From assembly GCF_042650885.1 (NCBI RefSeq), contig NZ_JBHSBU010000001.1:4340001-4404000 (forward strand): DNA of 64,000 nucleotides. The letters run 5' to 3'. Shown here in pieces: positions 41,650 to 50,955 of the stretch; positions within the stretch are counted from its first letter, which is position 1, and each line of letters begins with the position of its first letter. Below the pieces are notes generated by a model. That model saw only the letters and a program-made list of their open reading frames with translations, did no database searches and was not told the DNA's origin. A program made the translations under genes and the position numbers. This DNA is from Chitinimonas_A lacunae (lineage in GTDB: Bacteria > Pseudomonadota > Gammaproteobacteria > Burkholderiales > Chitinimonadaceae).

Positions 41650-44115
41650 TTACTTTTGTCCCGTGTCATTTGTGGCGATGACCGGCTTTCCTCCGGCCAG
41701 CCGCAGTGCGTTGCCGACGACCAGAAGCGAGCTGAGCGCCATGCCCAGGCTGGCAAGCCAGGGCGTCACCAGGCCAAGCCAGGCAAACGGCAGAGCGATC
41801 AGGTTATAGCCTAGTGCCCAGATTAGGTTCTGCACCACCACCCCTTGGCTGCGCCGCGCGGTGATCAGTCCTTCGGCGACTGCTGTCAGCGAACCGACCA
41901 GCACGGCATCACCGGCCGACTGCGCCGCTTCGGCGCCGCCGCCCACCGCGATGGATACATCGGCCGCTGCCAGGACGGGGGCATCGTTGACGCCATCGCC
42001 GACCATTGCAACACGCCGTCCCTGGGCTTGCAGCGCCTGCACATAGGCCAGCTTGTCAGCAGGCGTCGCCTGGGCGCGGACCTGCTCGATGCCAAGTGTG
42101 GTCGCCACGGCCTGACAGGCCGACGGAGCGTCGCCGCTCAGGATATGGACCTCGCAGCCGGCGGCCCGTAGTGCCGCGACGGTAGCGGCTGCCTCGGGGC
42201 GGATCGCGTCGCCCAGGGCAAAGGCGGCGAGCCAGCGTGAGCCGTCAGCGAGTGCCACCACGGTGTGGCCGTTGCGCCAGCCGGTCAGGGTGGCGGGCGC
42301 AGGTTCCTGGCAGAACGTCGCCACAAAGGCCGGATGACCGATCCGACAGCGCACGCCTGCCACCTCGGCCTCGACGCCGCCGCCTGGGTAGTTGCTGAAA
42401 TTCTGTGCGGCAGGCGCGTTGTCGACCCCGTCGCGCAGGGCTTGGGCGAGGGGATGTTCGGACGCCGTTTCGAGTGCGGCGGCAAGGCGATGGGCATGGT
42501 GGGCATCGAGCGCCAGGGGGAGGGTATCGACCAGCACAGGCCGGCCCAGCGTCAGCGTGCCGGTCTTGTCGAAGATTACGGTATCGGCCCGGGCCAGCGT
42601 TTCGAGCGCCCGGCCGCGGGTGATCAGGAGACCGGCGCGGGCGAGCCGGCCGGTCGCGGTTGCCAGTGCAGCCGGCGTCGCCAGCGACAGAGCGCAGGGG
42701 CAGGAAATCACCAGTACCGCCACGGTAATCGGCAGTGCATGCGCCGGGTCGCGTCCCTGCCAGTACCACCAGGCGGCCGCAGCCGTCAGCAGCAGGGCCG
42801 CGACAAACCAGCCCGCCACCTGATCGGCCAATTGGGCCAGCCGGGGCTTGTCGGCCAGCGCCTTGTCGAGCAGGCGCACGATGCCGGCCAGTTGGGTCGA
42901 TTCGCCGATCCGCTCGATCCGCACCACCAGGGGCGCGTCGACGTTGATGGCACCACCGACCACCGGGTCGCCGGGCTGTTTGGAGATGGGGCGCGATTCC
43001 CCGGTCAGCAGCGACTCATTGGCATGGCCCGCGCCTTCGAGCACCCGGCCATCGGCCGGATAGCTCTCGCCGGGTTTGACCAGCACCGTGTCGCCGACCG
43101 CCAGCCGCGCCACGGCCACCGCATGGGGTTCGCGCCCGGCCGGATAAGCCGGCAGATGGTGGGCGAAAGCCGGAATCAGCTTGACCAGACTCTCGGCCGC
43201 CGCCCCGGTTTTGCGTCGCGCCGCCGCTTCGAGATAGCGGCCGCCCAACAGCAGAAAGACGAACATCGACACCGAGTCGTAATAGACCTCGCCGTGGCCG
43301 ACCCAGGTCGCGTGGACTGAACCGGCGAAGGCGGTGACGACGCCCAGCGTGACCGGCAGGTCCATCCCGACCCGGCCTCGCTGCAAGTCGCGCCAGACAC
43401 CACGATAGAACGGCAGACAGGAATAGAGCAGCACCGGCAGCGTCAGCACCAGGCTGGCGTATTGCATCAGCCGTTCCATCTCGGCGGTGACGGTGCCCGG
43501 ATCGGCCATATAGACCGGTACGGCATACATCATCACCTGCATCATCGACAGGCCGGCGATCCACAGGCGGTTGAGCGCCTGTTTACGTTCCTTTTCGTGG
43601 AGTGCCTGCTGGCGGCCCGGGTCATAGGGGTGGGCGCGATAGCCGATTGCGGCGACGGCTTCAAGCAGGTCGGACAGATGGATGCGCGAGTCATCCCAGA
43701 TCACCCGGGCACGCCGCGTGGTGTAGTTGACGCTGGCCTCGATCACTCCGGGCAGCCGTTGCAGATGCCGTTCATTGAGCCAGATACAGGCGCTGCAACT
43801 GATCCCTTCGAGCAGCAGCGCCGCTTCCCGGATCGATCCTTCGCCGCTGCGCACAAAGCTCTGCTGCACTTCGGGCAGGTCGTAGAGTTTGAGCTGTTCG
43901 GCCAGCTCGCTTGGCAGGGGCTCGGCCCGGTCGGCCGGGCGGTCGCGCTGGTCGTAATAGCTGTCGAGGCCGCTATGGATGATCGTATCGGCCACCGCCT
44001 GACAGCCGGTGCAGCAGGCAGCATGTTCGACATTGCGGTAACGGATCGGATAACGGACGGGGGCAAGATCGGCCTCGGCGACAGGCAGGCCGCAGTGGAA
44101 GCAGTTGGCGTTCAT
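41650..44115 (-). CDS. ccoI: Copper-translocating P-type ATPase, CcoI type
   Basis: An 821-residue P1B ATPase. It has an N-terminal Cys-rich segment (CFHCGLPV, CCTGCQAV) typical of CcoI/CtpA rather than CopA, one HMA domain with CSAC, eight helices with the CPC motif (VISCPCALSLATP), phosphorylation motif DKTGTLT, and GDGVNDAP. CcoI pumps copper for assembly of cbb3 cytochrome oxidase. The ccoNOPQ genes are not in the window; the location near copper resistance genes may reflect either role. Starts at ATG 44115. Confidence 0.9.
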   Translation of the reverse strand: MNANCFHCGLPVAEADLAPVRYPIRYRNVEHAACCTGCQAVADTIIHSGLDSYYDQRDRPADRAEPLPSELAEQLKLYDLPEVQQSFVRSGEGSIREAALLLEGISCSACIWLNERHLQRLPGVIEASVNYTTRRARVIWDDSRIHLSDLLEAVAAIGYRAHPYDPGRQQALHEKERKQALNRLWIAGLSMMQVMMYAVPVYMADPGTVTAEMERLMQYASLVLTLPVLLYSCLPFYRGVWRDLQRGRVGMDLPVTLGVVTAFAGSVHATWVGHGEVYYDSVSMFVFLLLGGRYLEAAARRKTGAAAESLVKLIPAFAHHLPAYPAGREPHAVAVARLAVGDTVLVKPGESYPADGRVLEGAGHANESLLTGESRPISKQPGDPVVGGAINVDAPLVVRIERIGESTQLAGIVRLLDKALADKPRLAQLADQVAGWFVAALLLTAAAAWWYWQGRDPAHALPITVAVLVISCPCALSLATPAALATATGRLARAGLLITRGRALETLARADTVIFDKTGTLTLGRPVLVDTLPLALDAHHAHRLAAALETASEHPLAQALRDGVDNAPAAQNFSNYPGGGVEAEVAGVRCRIGHPAFVATFCQEPAPATLTGWRNGHTVVALADGSRWLAAFALGDAIRPEAAATVAALRAAGCEVHILSGDAPSACQAVATTLGIEQVRAQATPADKLAYVQALQAQGRRVAMVGDGVNDAPVLAAADVSIAVGGGAEAAQSAGDAVLVGSLTAVAEGLITARRSQGVVVQNLIWALGYNLIALPFAWLGLVTPWLASLGMALSSLLVVGNALRLAGGKPVIATNDTGQK

Positions 44116-44254
44116 AGGACAGAATTGTAAGGCTTAAGCCAAGACGGGGTGGGCAGGATCGGCAGCCCTGGGCGGTGGGAATGGTAGTGTTTGCCTATCC
44201 GTCTCGTCCGGTCGCGGTGATAAAGCCCGCCGATGACCACTGTGGATATTCTTC

Positions 44255-44989
44255 ATGACCATTTCCCGCCATCTCGGTTTCTCTACACTGTTGATCAGCG
44301 CCGTCCTGGCCCAGGCAGCGCCGCAGGAAACGACGGTGCCGCTCCCACCGCCTCCGCCACCGACCATCCCACCCCCGCCCGCTGTGCTACCCGAGATACC
44401 GCCTGTTCCGGCCGGCGACCATTACCTGGTCAAAGGGGCGATCCGGGGTTATCCGCATCGGGTGTTGACGCTGGCAGAGGCCAACGGCGGCAAGACCGAG
44501 TGTTTTATCCATGCGGGAAGCTATGTCTGTGCAATGGCCGGACTGCAGGGCAGGACGATGACGCCGCTCGACTTCAAGCTGACGGTCGAGCCACCGCTGA
44601 AATATTCGCCCACAACGCTGACTTTCGATTGTGGGCCGCAGAATCGTTGTGCTTCGGGCTCGATGATCACCGGGCCGACCCTCAGGGCGACAGGCCGCGC
44701 CAGCCGCTTTATCCATACCGCCTGGATGATGCTCGAATGTGCCGAGCGCCTGCTACCCGAATTGCGCCCTTTTGCCCTCACTCACGACGACATACAGAAC
44801 GGCACGGTGATGATGGGGCGTTCGTATCCAAACGGCTGGTCTGTGGGCGTGGCCGGCCCCAACAACTGGCCCGTCGAGACAGCCGGCCCTGCACCCGGCC
44901 ACGTCTATCTCTCTTTGCCGGATACGCCGGGTTGGATACTTCTCGGTGAAATCCAGACGATCAATCGCGAGTATTGTCACGATTGGTAG
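44255..44989 (+). CDS. Exported proline-rich protein, unknown function
   Basis: A 244-residue protein with signal peptide (HLGFSTLLISAVLAQA), a polyproline linker (residues about 28-50) and a C-terminal domain with six cysteines (for example CFIHAGSYVC, FDCGPQNRC, LECAERLL, EYCHDW). No family recognised. Only a weak ribosome site precedes ATG 44255. It sits in an accessory stretch with a truncated gene and a SUKH-like gene. Confidence 0.6.
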   Translation: MTISRHLGFSTLLISAVLAQAAPQETTVPLPPPPPPTIPPPPAVLPEIPPVPAGDHYLVKGAIRGYPHRVLTLAEANGGKTECFIHAGSYVCAMAGLQGRTMTPLDFKLTVEPPLKYSPTTLTFDCGPQNRCASGSMITGPTLRATGRASRFIHTAWMMLECAERLLPELRPFALTHDDIQNGTVMMGRSYPNGWSVGVAGPNNWPVETAGPAPGHVYLSLPDTPGWILLGEIQTINREYCHDW

Positions 44990-45052
44990 GAGAGGGCTTA
45001 TCTAAACCAGTCATCGGCAGAGGCTGATCCTGGCTCTTGTCTTTAAGGCGCT

Positions 45053-45337
45053 TCAAATATCGAGAGGACGTTTCCACTCGATGTTTTCTTCTTTCAGCCC
45101 AAGAAATTTCATTACAGCTGTCTGTGCGTCCTGCACATTGCACCGCGCAGCCATGAGATAGATGGCTGCTCTGCCTGGAATGTTGTCGTATCTGATGGCT
45201 ACGACATTTCCTACTGACTCTACTTTGAAATCTACAGCGTTGAACCAGTCGAGATCATCTTTTTCCCGAACTAAAGGGATGAGCAATGACTCCGCCAATG
45301 CCAAAGGATCAGGGAACTGAGTGGTTAGAATTTTAGT
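45053..45337 (-). pseudogene. Hypothetical gene truncated at its 5' end by a MITE copy
   Basis: The minus-strand frame encodes CTKILTTQFPDPLALAESLLIP followed by about 75 residues ending EENIEWKRPLDI, without any ATG or ribosome site at the 5' end. The only near-cognate starts are TTG codons inside what looks like conserved sequence. Upstream the frame runs straight into the left inverted end of the MITE-like element at 45337 and meets a stop inside it. The simplest reading is that insertion removed the start codon. The protein family is not recognised. Confidence 0.6.
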
Positions 45338-45438
45338 GCATTTCCATTTAAATCGAAGTCATCGATAAGCCTGGCGGAGCGCTGCACGCTTGTGTTGTGC
45401 GGTGTAGAGACGCTGACTCCGAATTGGCTGGAAATGCG
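45337..45438. mobile_element. MITE-like element, full copy B
   Basis: A 102-bp element with left end GCATTTCCATTTAAATCG then AAGTC and right end (complement) GCATTTCCAGCCAATTCG then GAGTC. Bounded by TA on the left (TAGTGC) and TTA on the right, consistent with a TA target. It interrupts the 5' end of the neighbouring hypothetical gene. Confidence 0.7.
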
Positions 45439-45498
45439 TTAATTCGTTAATTGTTTCGTGGAGGCTGGAATAAGATTCTTTGTTGATGGTATCAACAC

Positions 45499-45528
45499 AA
45501 AAGGCCGAGCTAACCCGGCCTTTCAATT
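45499..45528 (-). terminator. Intrinsic terminator of the SUKH-like gene
   Basis: On the minus strand AAAGGCCG and CGGCCTTT pair around an eight-base loop, followed by TTGTGTT. It lies 20 bases after the stop. Confidence 0.7.
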
Positions 45529-45544
45529 TATCGTGCTATCGCTC

Positions 45545-46570
45545 TTACAACCCATGCGAGCGGAAGAACACCTTCACGCTGTTTCCTTGACTTTCATCGT
45601 CGCGTTCGAGCGAAGCCGGTCTTTCGTTTGAGACAAAGCTGACTTCGAGCGAGGACAGAGACTCGATCAGATCGCTCTGGGCGCTATAGCTAAGTCTGTC
45701 ATCGATAGATTGGCAACTGCCACGGTCTTCGAAGAAGTCGGTGTAGGGGTCGGAATCTTCGATCAGAAAATCCTCGTAATGAATCATGCCTTCGGTCCAG
45801 GAAGGATTGCCGTCCTTGCATGGCGTGGCAGTGCCAAAGCGCCATAGCCAGGGGGTGCCGGCGCTGGCGTATTCGCCGCTGGCACTGCCGCTGACCATAA
45901 ACACCACATCGCGCCCGAGTGCCTTGAGCCGTTTGGCACCCGTGGCGCTGGGCCATTCAGGCTTTTCCTGGAGCCAGCGGGTAGCGGATTGCAGTCGTTG
46001 TGGTGGCAGCAGTTCGACGATGGTGTGGGTCGCATTGCCAAAGCGCCAGGCGCCACGGCTCTGCACCACGGCTTTGTAGAAGGCGGGCAGGGTGACACCG
46101 AGCCGTTTTTCCGCAGCGGCGATGACAGCAGCCGAGGCTGGTGGGCTGGTGTGGACCTTGTAGCCCGTGAACGGCTCCGATTGGGGAAGCTGAGCAAAGA
46201 GCGCGGTCAGCCGGTCCGGTAGTTGGCGCAGGGCATCGGGACCGCTGAGGCGGCTGTGCACCGCCTGGTTGAGTACCAGTACCCCACCACCTTGCAGTGA
46301 CTGGCGCTGGCCTTTGAGCGGCTGGCTCAATCCTTTGACGCTGTAGCGCCAGAACAGGCGATTGGGTTCGACCGGCAGCTTGATCTGGGCTTCGGGCAGC
46401 GAGGTGGCACGGCCCACATCGAGCCGACCGGCCGGCTTGCCGTCGATGCTGAGGCTGAGCCGCTCGTAGCGCTGGTCGTCGCCGATCTGGTTCAACAACT
46501 GGACGTCGGCCGCTTGCGCCAGCGACCCCGCCAGCAACAGGGTGAAAGGGAAGGAAAGGTGGAAGTTCAT
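45545..46570 (-). CDS. Exported SMI1/KNR4 (SUKH)-like protein
   Basis: A 341-residue protein with a signal peptide (FPFTLLLAGSLAQA, cleavage near residue 21), an N-terminal periplasmic domain (about 22-125) and a SUKH-like domain (about 145-310): AAVIAAAEKRLGVTLPAFYKAVVQSRGAWRFGN, then WLWRFGTATPCKDGNPSWTEGMIHYEDFL. SUKH proteins are common as immunity proteins against secreted toxins, normally cytoplasmic. An exported version is unusual. ATG 46570 gives the signal peptide directly; longer starts are unlikely. Confidence 0.65.
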   Translation of the reverse strand: MNFHLSFPFTLLLAGSLAQAADVQLLNQIGDDQRYERLSLSIDGKPAGRLDVGRATSLPEAQIKLPVEPNRLFWRYSVKGLSQPLKGQRQSLQGGGVLVLNQAVHSRLSGPDALRQLPDRLTALFAQLPQSEPFTGYKVHTSPPASAAVIAAAEKRLGVTLPAFYKAVVQSRGAWRFGNATHTIVELLPPQRLQSATRWLQEKPEWPSATGAKRLKALGRDVVFMVSGSASGEYASAGTPWLWRFGTATPCKDGNPSWTEGMIHYEDFLIEDSDPYTDFFEDRGSCQSIDDRLSYSAQSDLIESLSSLEVSFVSNERPASLERDDESQGNSVKVFFRSHGL

Positions 46571-46704
46571 GGGTAGTCCGGACGAAGAGACAAAGCTGGC
46601 GACTGTAGTCGGGCTGGCGACGGTCGGCAATCGGGAATCCTGCCTATCCGGTACTGTTGCCTATCTTTCCTCCGGACGTGACTCCCCATCGCTGAAACGA
46701 TCCA

Positions 46705-46778
46705 ATATTAAATATTTATGCAAAATACCTGCTAGGTATGTAGCAATTTATTTAAATAAATAAATGAAATAGGATTTC
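46705..46778. repeat. A/T-rich dispersed element, copy 6
   Basis: Lies in the 426-base gap upstream of the SUKH-like gene: AAATATTTATGCAAAATAC, then CTGCTAGGTATGTAGC, then AAATAAATAAATGAAATAGG. ATACCT and AGGTAT form an inverted repeat. The rest of the gap up to the MITE end at 46974 holds nothing I recognise. Confidence 0.5.
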
Positions 46779-46973
46779 CTTGCTGCACTGGCCGACATCG
46801 ATCATCCGGCCGGGTGCAAAGCCGCTTCTCGTCAAGCCGACTTATCCACTCTGCGCAGACTGTGCCGGACGGACTCAACAAGCCTGCTCTCCGGTTCGTC
46901 AGCTAGAGCATCGAGAGTCGCTGCGAAACCTGGTGGGCGCTGGCCACCTGCGCTTTGGTGCGCGGACAAGATA

Positions 46974-46997
46974 ACGTCGAATTGGCTGGAAATGCGC
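46974..46997. mobile_element. MITE-like element, right end only (copy D)
   Basis: ACGTCGAATTGGCTGGAAAT then GCGC, the right inverted end of the MITE-like family, immediately next to the cheB stop codon (CTA on the plus strand at 46997-46999). No left end is found within the preceding 200 bases, so the copy is truncated or recombined. Confidence 0.6.
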
Positions 46998-48031
46998 TAG
47001 CCTGCCGCGCCGCGCAACTGGCGCACCAGTGCATCGGCAAAGGCTTCGAGCGCCAGCACCTCGTCGGCGGCGCCGAGCTTGATGGCTTCCTGCGGCATGC
47101 CGAAGACCACCGAGCTGTCCTTGTCCTGGGCGGCGGTATAGGCGCCGGCCTGTTTCATTTCCAGCAGGCCACGGGCGCCATCCGAGCCCATGCCGGTCAG
47201 CAGCAGGCCCAAGGCACGGCGGCCGATCAGCTTGGCGACCGAGCCGAATAACACGTCGACGGCGGGACGATGGCCATTGACGGGAGGGTGGTCGTTGAGG
47301 CTGATCCGTAACTGGCCGATATGGCCGATCACGGTCATGTGCTTGCCGCCCGGCGCGATATAGACCGTACCCGACTCGACCGGCTCGCCATGGCTGGCCT
47401 CGCGTACCGTCAGGGCGCAGAGCGTGTCGAGCCGGCGGGCGAAAGGGCCGGTAAAAGTGGCCGGCATATGCTGCACCACCATGATGGGCGGCATATTGGC
47501 AGGCAGATCGGCCAGGATATGCTGGATCGCCTGGGTACCGCCGGTCGACGCACCGATGGCGATCAGGCGGCCATGGCCGTTGACCGGGCCGCTGGGCTTG
47601 GGCGCCTGGCTGGCCGGACGCAGCAGGGCGCTGACGGGCGCGGCAGCCGCTGCACGCAGCTTGGCGATCAGTTCGCTGCCCACCTGGCCCAGACTGTCCA
47701 TCCGTGGCTTGCCCACGCAATCGAAGGCGCCAAGTTCCAACGCCCGCAACGCGGCCTGTGAGCCTTCCTCGGTCAGCGAGGACACCATCAGTACCGGCAT
47801 CGGCTTGAGCCGCATCAGCTTTTCCAGGAAATCGAGGCCGTTCATCTTGGGCATCTCGATATCGAGGGTGACGACATCGGGGTTCAGGGTGCGGATCAGC
47901 TCGCGCGCCGTGAGCGGCTCGGGCGCGGTGGCAATGACTTCCATATCCGGTTCGGCATTGATCAGATTGACCAGGCATTTGCGCATCAGCGCCGAGTCGT
48001 CGATCACGATCACCCGAATCAACCGTTTCAT
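46997..48031 (-). CDS. cheB: Chemotaxis protein-glutamate methylesterase
   Basis: A 344-residue two-domain protein. The receiver domain (1-125) has VIVIDDSALMRK and the phospho-acceptor Asp in VVTLDIEMPKMNG. The methylesterase domain has the catalytic triad in AIGASTGGTQAIQ (Ser), VVQHMPATFTGPFARRLD (His) and GMGSDGARGLLEMK (Asp). It removes methyl groups from chemoreceptors when phosphorylated by CheA. Overlaps cheD by four bases. Confidence 0.96.
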   Translation of the reverse strand: MKRLIRVIVIDDSALMRKCLVNLINAEPDMEVIATAPEPLTARELIRTLNPDVVTLDIEMPKMNGLDFLEKLMRLKPMPVLMVSSLTEEGSQAALRALELGAFDCVGKPRMDSLGQVGSELIAKLRAAAAAPVSALLRPASQAPKPSGPVNGHGRLIAIGASTGGTQAIQHILADLPANMPPIMVVQHMPATFTGPFARRLDTLCALTVREASHGEPVESGTVYIAPGGKHMTVIGHIGQLRISLNDHPPVNGHRPAVDVLFGSVAKLIGRRALGLLLTGMGSDGARGLLEMKQAGAYTAAQDKDSSVVFGMPQEAIKLGAADEVLALEAFADALVRQLRGAAG

Positions 48032-48666
48032 CGCACAGCCTCTTTTTCCAGATCCGTGGAGAACAAGGTCACGCCGCCATCCATCTGGCGGTTGTAGAGA
48101 TGGGCACGGTATTCCAGCTCGCGCTGCACGATGGTGTCGTTATTGACCCGACTGATCCGCTTGACCCATACCTTGCCGCTATCGCTGAAGAAGTAGACCT
48201 TGCGCGCCATATTGCCCAGCGTGTCGTTGGCATGCAGCGGAATGGCCTCGGCATCGAGATAGCGGCGGATAAACTCGACATTGCGCCGGCCGATATTGAT
48301 CCGCGACAGGCTGTGCAGGATATCGCCGCCGCCGAACACCTTGGCGCCCAGATAGCGCCGCTCGGCGCCGAGTTTGATCATGTCGTTGATCAGGGCTTCC
48401 ATGGCATGGGTGCCGTAGCGGGTCGGCATGGCGATGACCGGCGGCGAGTTGTCTTCGCCTTCGGGCAGCATGAAATGGTTGATCCCGACCACGCCATTGA
48501 CCGGATCGCGCAGGCAGGCAGTGACGCACGACCCTACCACCGTCACCAATAACTGATCGCGCCGGGTGGCGTAGTACTCACCCGGCAGGATCTTGACCGC
48601 TTCACGGTCGAACTGTTTGTCGAAATAGCGGTTGGGTTCGCGCTGTTGACCGAAATAGACACTCAT
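48028..48666 (-). CDS. cheD: Chemoreceptor glutamine deamidase
   Basis: A 212-residue CheD. VVGSCVTACLRDPVNGVVGINHFMLPEG holds the catalytic Cys and His; KVFGGGDIL and IGRRNVEFIRRYL are further family motifs. It converts receptor Gln residues to Glu. Starts 24 bases after the receptor gene stop, where many operons carry cheR; no cheR is present here. Confidence 0.95.
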   Translation of the reverse strand: MSVYFGQQREPNRYFDKQFDREAVKILPGEYYATRRDQLLVTVVGSCVTACLRDPVNGVVGINHFMLPEGEDNSPPVIAMPTRYGTHAMEALINDMIKLGAERRYLGAKVFGGGDILHSLSRINIGRRNVEFIRRYLDAEAIPLHANDTLGNMARKVYFFSDSGKVWVKRISRVNNDTIVQRELEYRAHLYNRQMDGGVTLFSTDLEKEAVR

Positions 48667-48690
48667 AAGTTACCGATGGACAAGCTGGGC

Positions 48691-50415
48691 TCAGAACTCG
48701 GCCCAGTCCTCCTCTTCCTGCTGTTTATTGGCAGCGGGCTTGCCAGGACGGTTGCTCGGGCGGTTTTGCGCCACGGCCCGGCTGCCTTTGCCTAATCGGG
48801 TATGGGATCGCAGGGGTTTGGTCGTGGCAGGGGGTGCACTGGTGGCCGCTGCCGTAGGTAAGGGCTGGCTGCCGCTATGTGGCGTGATCTTGAAGCGATC
48901 GACTGCCTGCAACAGCATATTGGCCTGTTCCTGCAAGGACGAAGCGGCCGCAGCCGCCTGCTCGACCAGGGCCGCGTTCTGCTGGGTCACGTCGTCCATC
49001 TGGGCAATGGCGGTATTGACCTGTTCGATCCCCACGCTCTGTTCGTTCGACGCCTGCGAAATCTGGGTCATGATGGTCGTGACCTGGCGCACGCTGTTGA
49101 CCACTTCGCCCATGGTGCTGCCGGCCCGATCGACCAGGGCGGTGCCTGAATTGACCTTCTCGACCGAGTCGCCGATCAGTACCTTGATTTCCTTAGCCGC
49201 TGCCGCCGAGCGCTGTGCCAGGCTGCGGACTTCGCCGGCGACCACCGCAAAGCCGCGTCCCTGTTCACCGGCCCGCGCCGCCTCGACCGCGGCATTGAGC
49301 GCCAGGATATTGGTCTGGAAGGCGATACCGTCGATCACGCCGATGATATCGACCACCTTCTTCGAGCTTTCGTTGATGGCCGACATGGTATTGACCACCT
49401 GATTGACCACTTCACCGCCTTCGGCTGCGATCCCGCTGGCCCCTTCGGCCAGTCCGCTGGCTTCGCGGGCATTGCCGGCGTTCTGCTTCACCGTGGTGGT
49501 CAGCTCTTCCATGCTGGCTGCCGTCTCTTCAAGGCTGGCGGCCTGTTCCTCGGTACGTTGCGACAGGTCGATATTGCCGGCGGCGATCTCTTGGGCCGCG
49601 ATATTGATCGATTCGACGCTCTGACGGATATGGCCGACGATGTCGTGCAGGCTGTTGTTCATCTTGGCCAGCGCCTTCATCAACATACCGGTCTCGTCGT
49701 TGCGGTCGGTTTCGATCCGGGCGGTCAGATCGCCATTGGCAACGTTTTCAGCGAGGCCGACGGCGACACGGATCGGCTGCACTACCGATTGAGTAATCAG
49801 CCAGGCTGCCACCCCGCCTATCACCAGCGCCAGGACACCCAGCACCAACATCATGGTCTGGGCTGCGTCATAGGCAGCACGCGCTTCGGCGGCCCGCCCG
49901 TCGATGCGCTCCTCCTGAAATTTCAAAAAGCCGTTGGCATCGTCGAGCAGCTTGAGCTGGGCCGTTCTGACCTGGGTGTTCAGCATGGTCAGCGCTTCGC
50001 TGTCGCGGCCGGATTTGCTGAGTGCCACCACCTGATCGATCAGGGCCGGCATGGCTGCTTCGTTCTGCTTGAGTTCGGCGACCCGGCGCCGTCCTTCCTC
50101 GAGAATGGTCAATTGCTCGACTTTTCTGAGCGCCTCGACGGTTTTTTCGTTGATGGCCTTGATATCGCGCTCGGGAGCCGCTTTATCCGCGGCCGACGCA
50201 AGCAGCACATCACGGATCGCCACCCGCCGCATACTGACCAGATTGGCGAAATCGGCGGCATATTTGTACTGGGCGACGTTGCGCTCGACGATCTGGGTCA
50301 ATTCGTCGTTGATAATGGCCATCCGCGACAGGCTCAGCCCCACCATCGCCGTCATCAGCAGCAGCACCAGACCGAAGCCGAGGCCAAGCCGCATGCCGAT
50401 CTTCATATTCTTCAT
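48691..50415 (-). CDS. Methyl-accepting chemotaxis protein
   Basis: A 574-residue receptor: N-terminal helix (GLGFGLVLLLMTAMVGL), a four-helix-bundle type ligand domain (to about 185), second helix (MMLVLGVLALVIGGVAAWLI), HAMP, and a signalling domain with the hairpin tip GIAFQTNILALNAAVEAARAGEQGRGFAVVAGEVRSLAQRSAAAAKEI. It ends with the pentapeptide DWAEF, similar to the NWETF tether that recruits CheR and CheB. An AAGGGGAAGGAAG region precedes ATG 50415; ATG 50406 is also possible. Confidence 0.93.
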   Translation of the reverse strand: MKNMKIGMRLGLGFGLVLLLMTAMVGLSLSRMAIINDELTQIVERNVAQYKYAADFANLVSMRRVAIRDVLLASAADKAAPERDIKAINEKTVEALRKVEQLTILEEGRRRVAELKQNEAAMPALIDQVVALSKSGRDSEALTMLNTQVRTAQLKLLDDANGFLKFQEERIDGRAAEARAAYDAAQTMMLVLGVLALVIGGVAAWLITQSVVQPIRVAVGLAENVANGDLTARIETDRNDETGMLMKALAKMNNSLHDIVGHIRQSVESINIAAQEIAAGNIDLSQRTEEQAASLEETAASMEELTTTVKQNAGNAREASGLAEGASGIAAEGGEVVNQVVNTMSAINESSKKVVDIIGVIDGIAFQTNILALNAAVEAARAGEQGRGFAVVAGEVRSLAQRSAAAAKEIKVLIGDSVEKVNSGTALVDRAGSTMGEVVNSVRQVTTIMTQISQASNEQSVGIEQVNTAIAQMDDVTQQNAALVEQAAAAASSLQEQANMLLQAVDRFKITPHSGSQPLPTAAATSAPPATTKPLRSHTRLGKGSRAVAQNRPSNRPGKPAANKQQEEEDWAEF

Positions 50416-50456
50416 CTTCCTTCCCCTTCGGTAAGACAATGAGTCAGGTCCGGCCT

Positions 50457-50942
50457 TCAGGCGGACAGCATGTCGAGCGCGTCAGCCGTCAGTTCCATCT
50501 CGCGGCTGGTCAGCAGTTTCTCGATATCGACCAGGATCAGCATCCGCTCGTCGAGCGGGGCGAGGCCGGTGATATAGGCGGTGTCGACGCTGGTGCCGAA
50601 TTCGGGGGGCGGCCGGACCAGATCGTTGTTGAGCGCAATCACATCGGACACACCATCGACCACGATGCCGACGATCCGGGCCGCGACATTGAGGATGATG
50701 ACCACGGTAAAAGCGTGGTACTGCGGTTCACCCACGCCGAATTTCACCCGCAGATCGACGATCGGGGCGATGGCGCCGCGCAGATTGACCACCCCGAGAA
50801 TGAACGGCGGTGCCTGGGCGATCCGGGTCGGGGGTTCATAGCCACGGATTTCCTGCACCTTGAGGATATCGATGGCGTATTCCTCATGACCCAGGGTGAA
50901 CACCAGATATTCGCGGATGCTGCGTTCGCTGGCCGTTGTCAT
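50457..50942 (-). CDS. cheW: Chemotaxis coupling protein
   Basis: A 161-residue CheW. EYLVFTLGHEEYAIDILKVQEIRGY, PFILGVVNLRGAIAPIVDLRVKFG and VVDGVSDVIAL are diagnostic. It links receptors to CheA. The start at 50942 follows GGGAGACAAG; the frame extends upstream but only into sequence that overlaps cheA. Thirteen bases separate cheA and cheW. Confidence 0.95.
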   Translation of the reverse strand: MTTASERSIREYLVFTLGHEEYAIDILKVQEIRGYEPPTRIAQAPPFILGVVNLRGAIAPIVDLRVKFGVGEPQYHAFTVVIILNVAARIVGIVVDGVSDVIALNNDLVRPPPEFGTSVDTAYITGLAPLDERMLILVDIEKLLTSREMELTADALDMLSA

Positions 50943-50955
50943 GACTTGTCTCCCA

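Noticed and set aside
46899..47978. An Arg-rich frame overlapping cheB on the same strand
   Set aside because: Out-of-frame shadow of cheB; high Arg and Gln with no motif.
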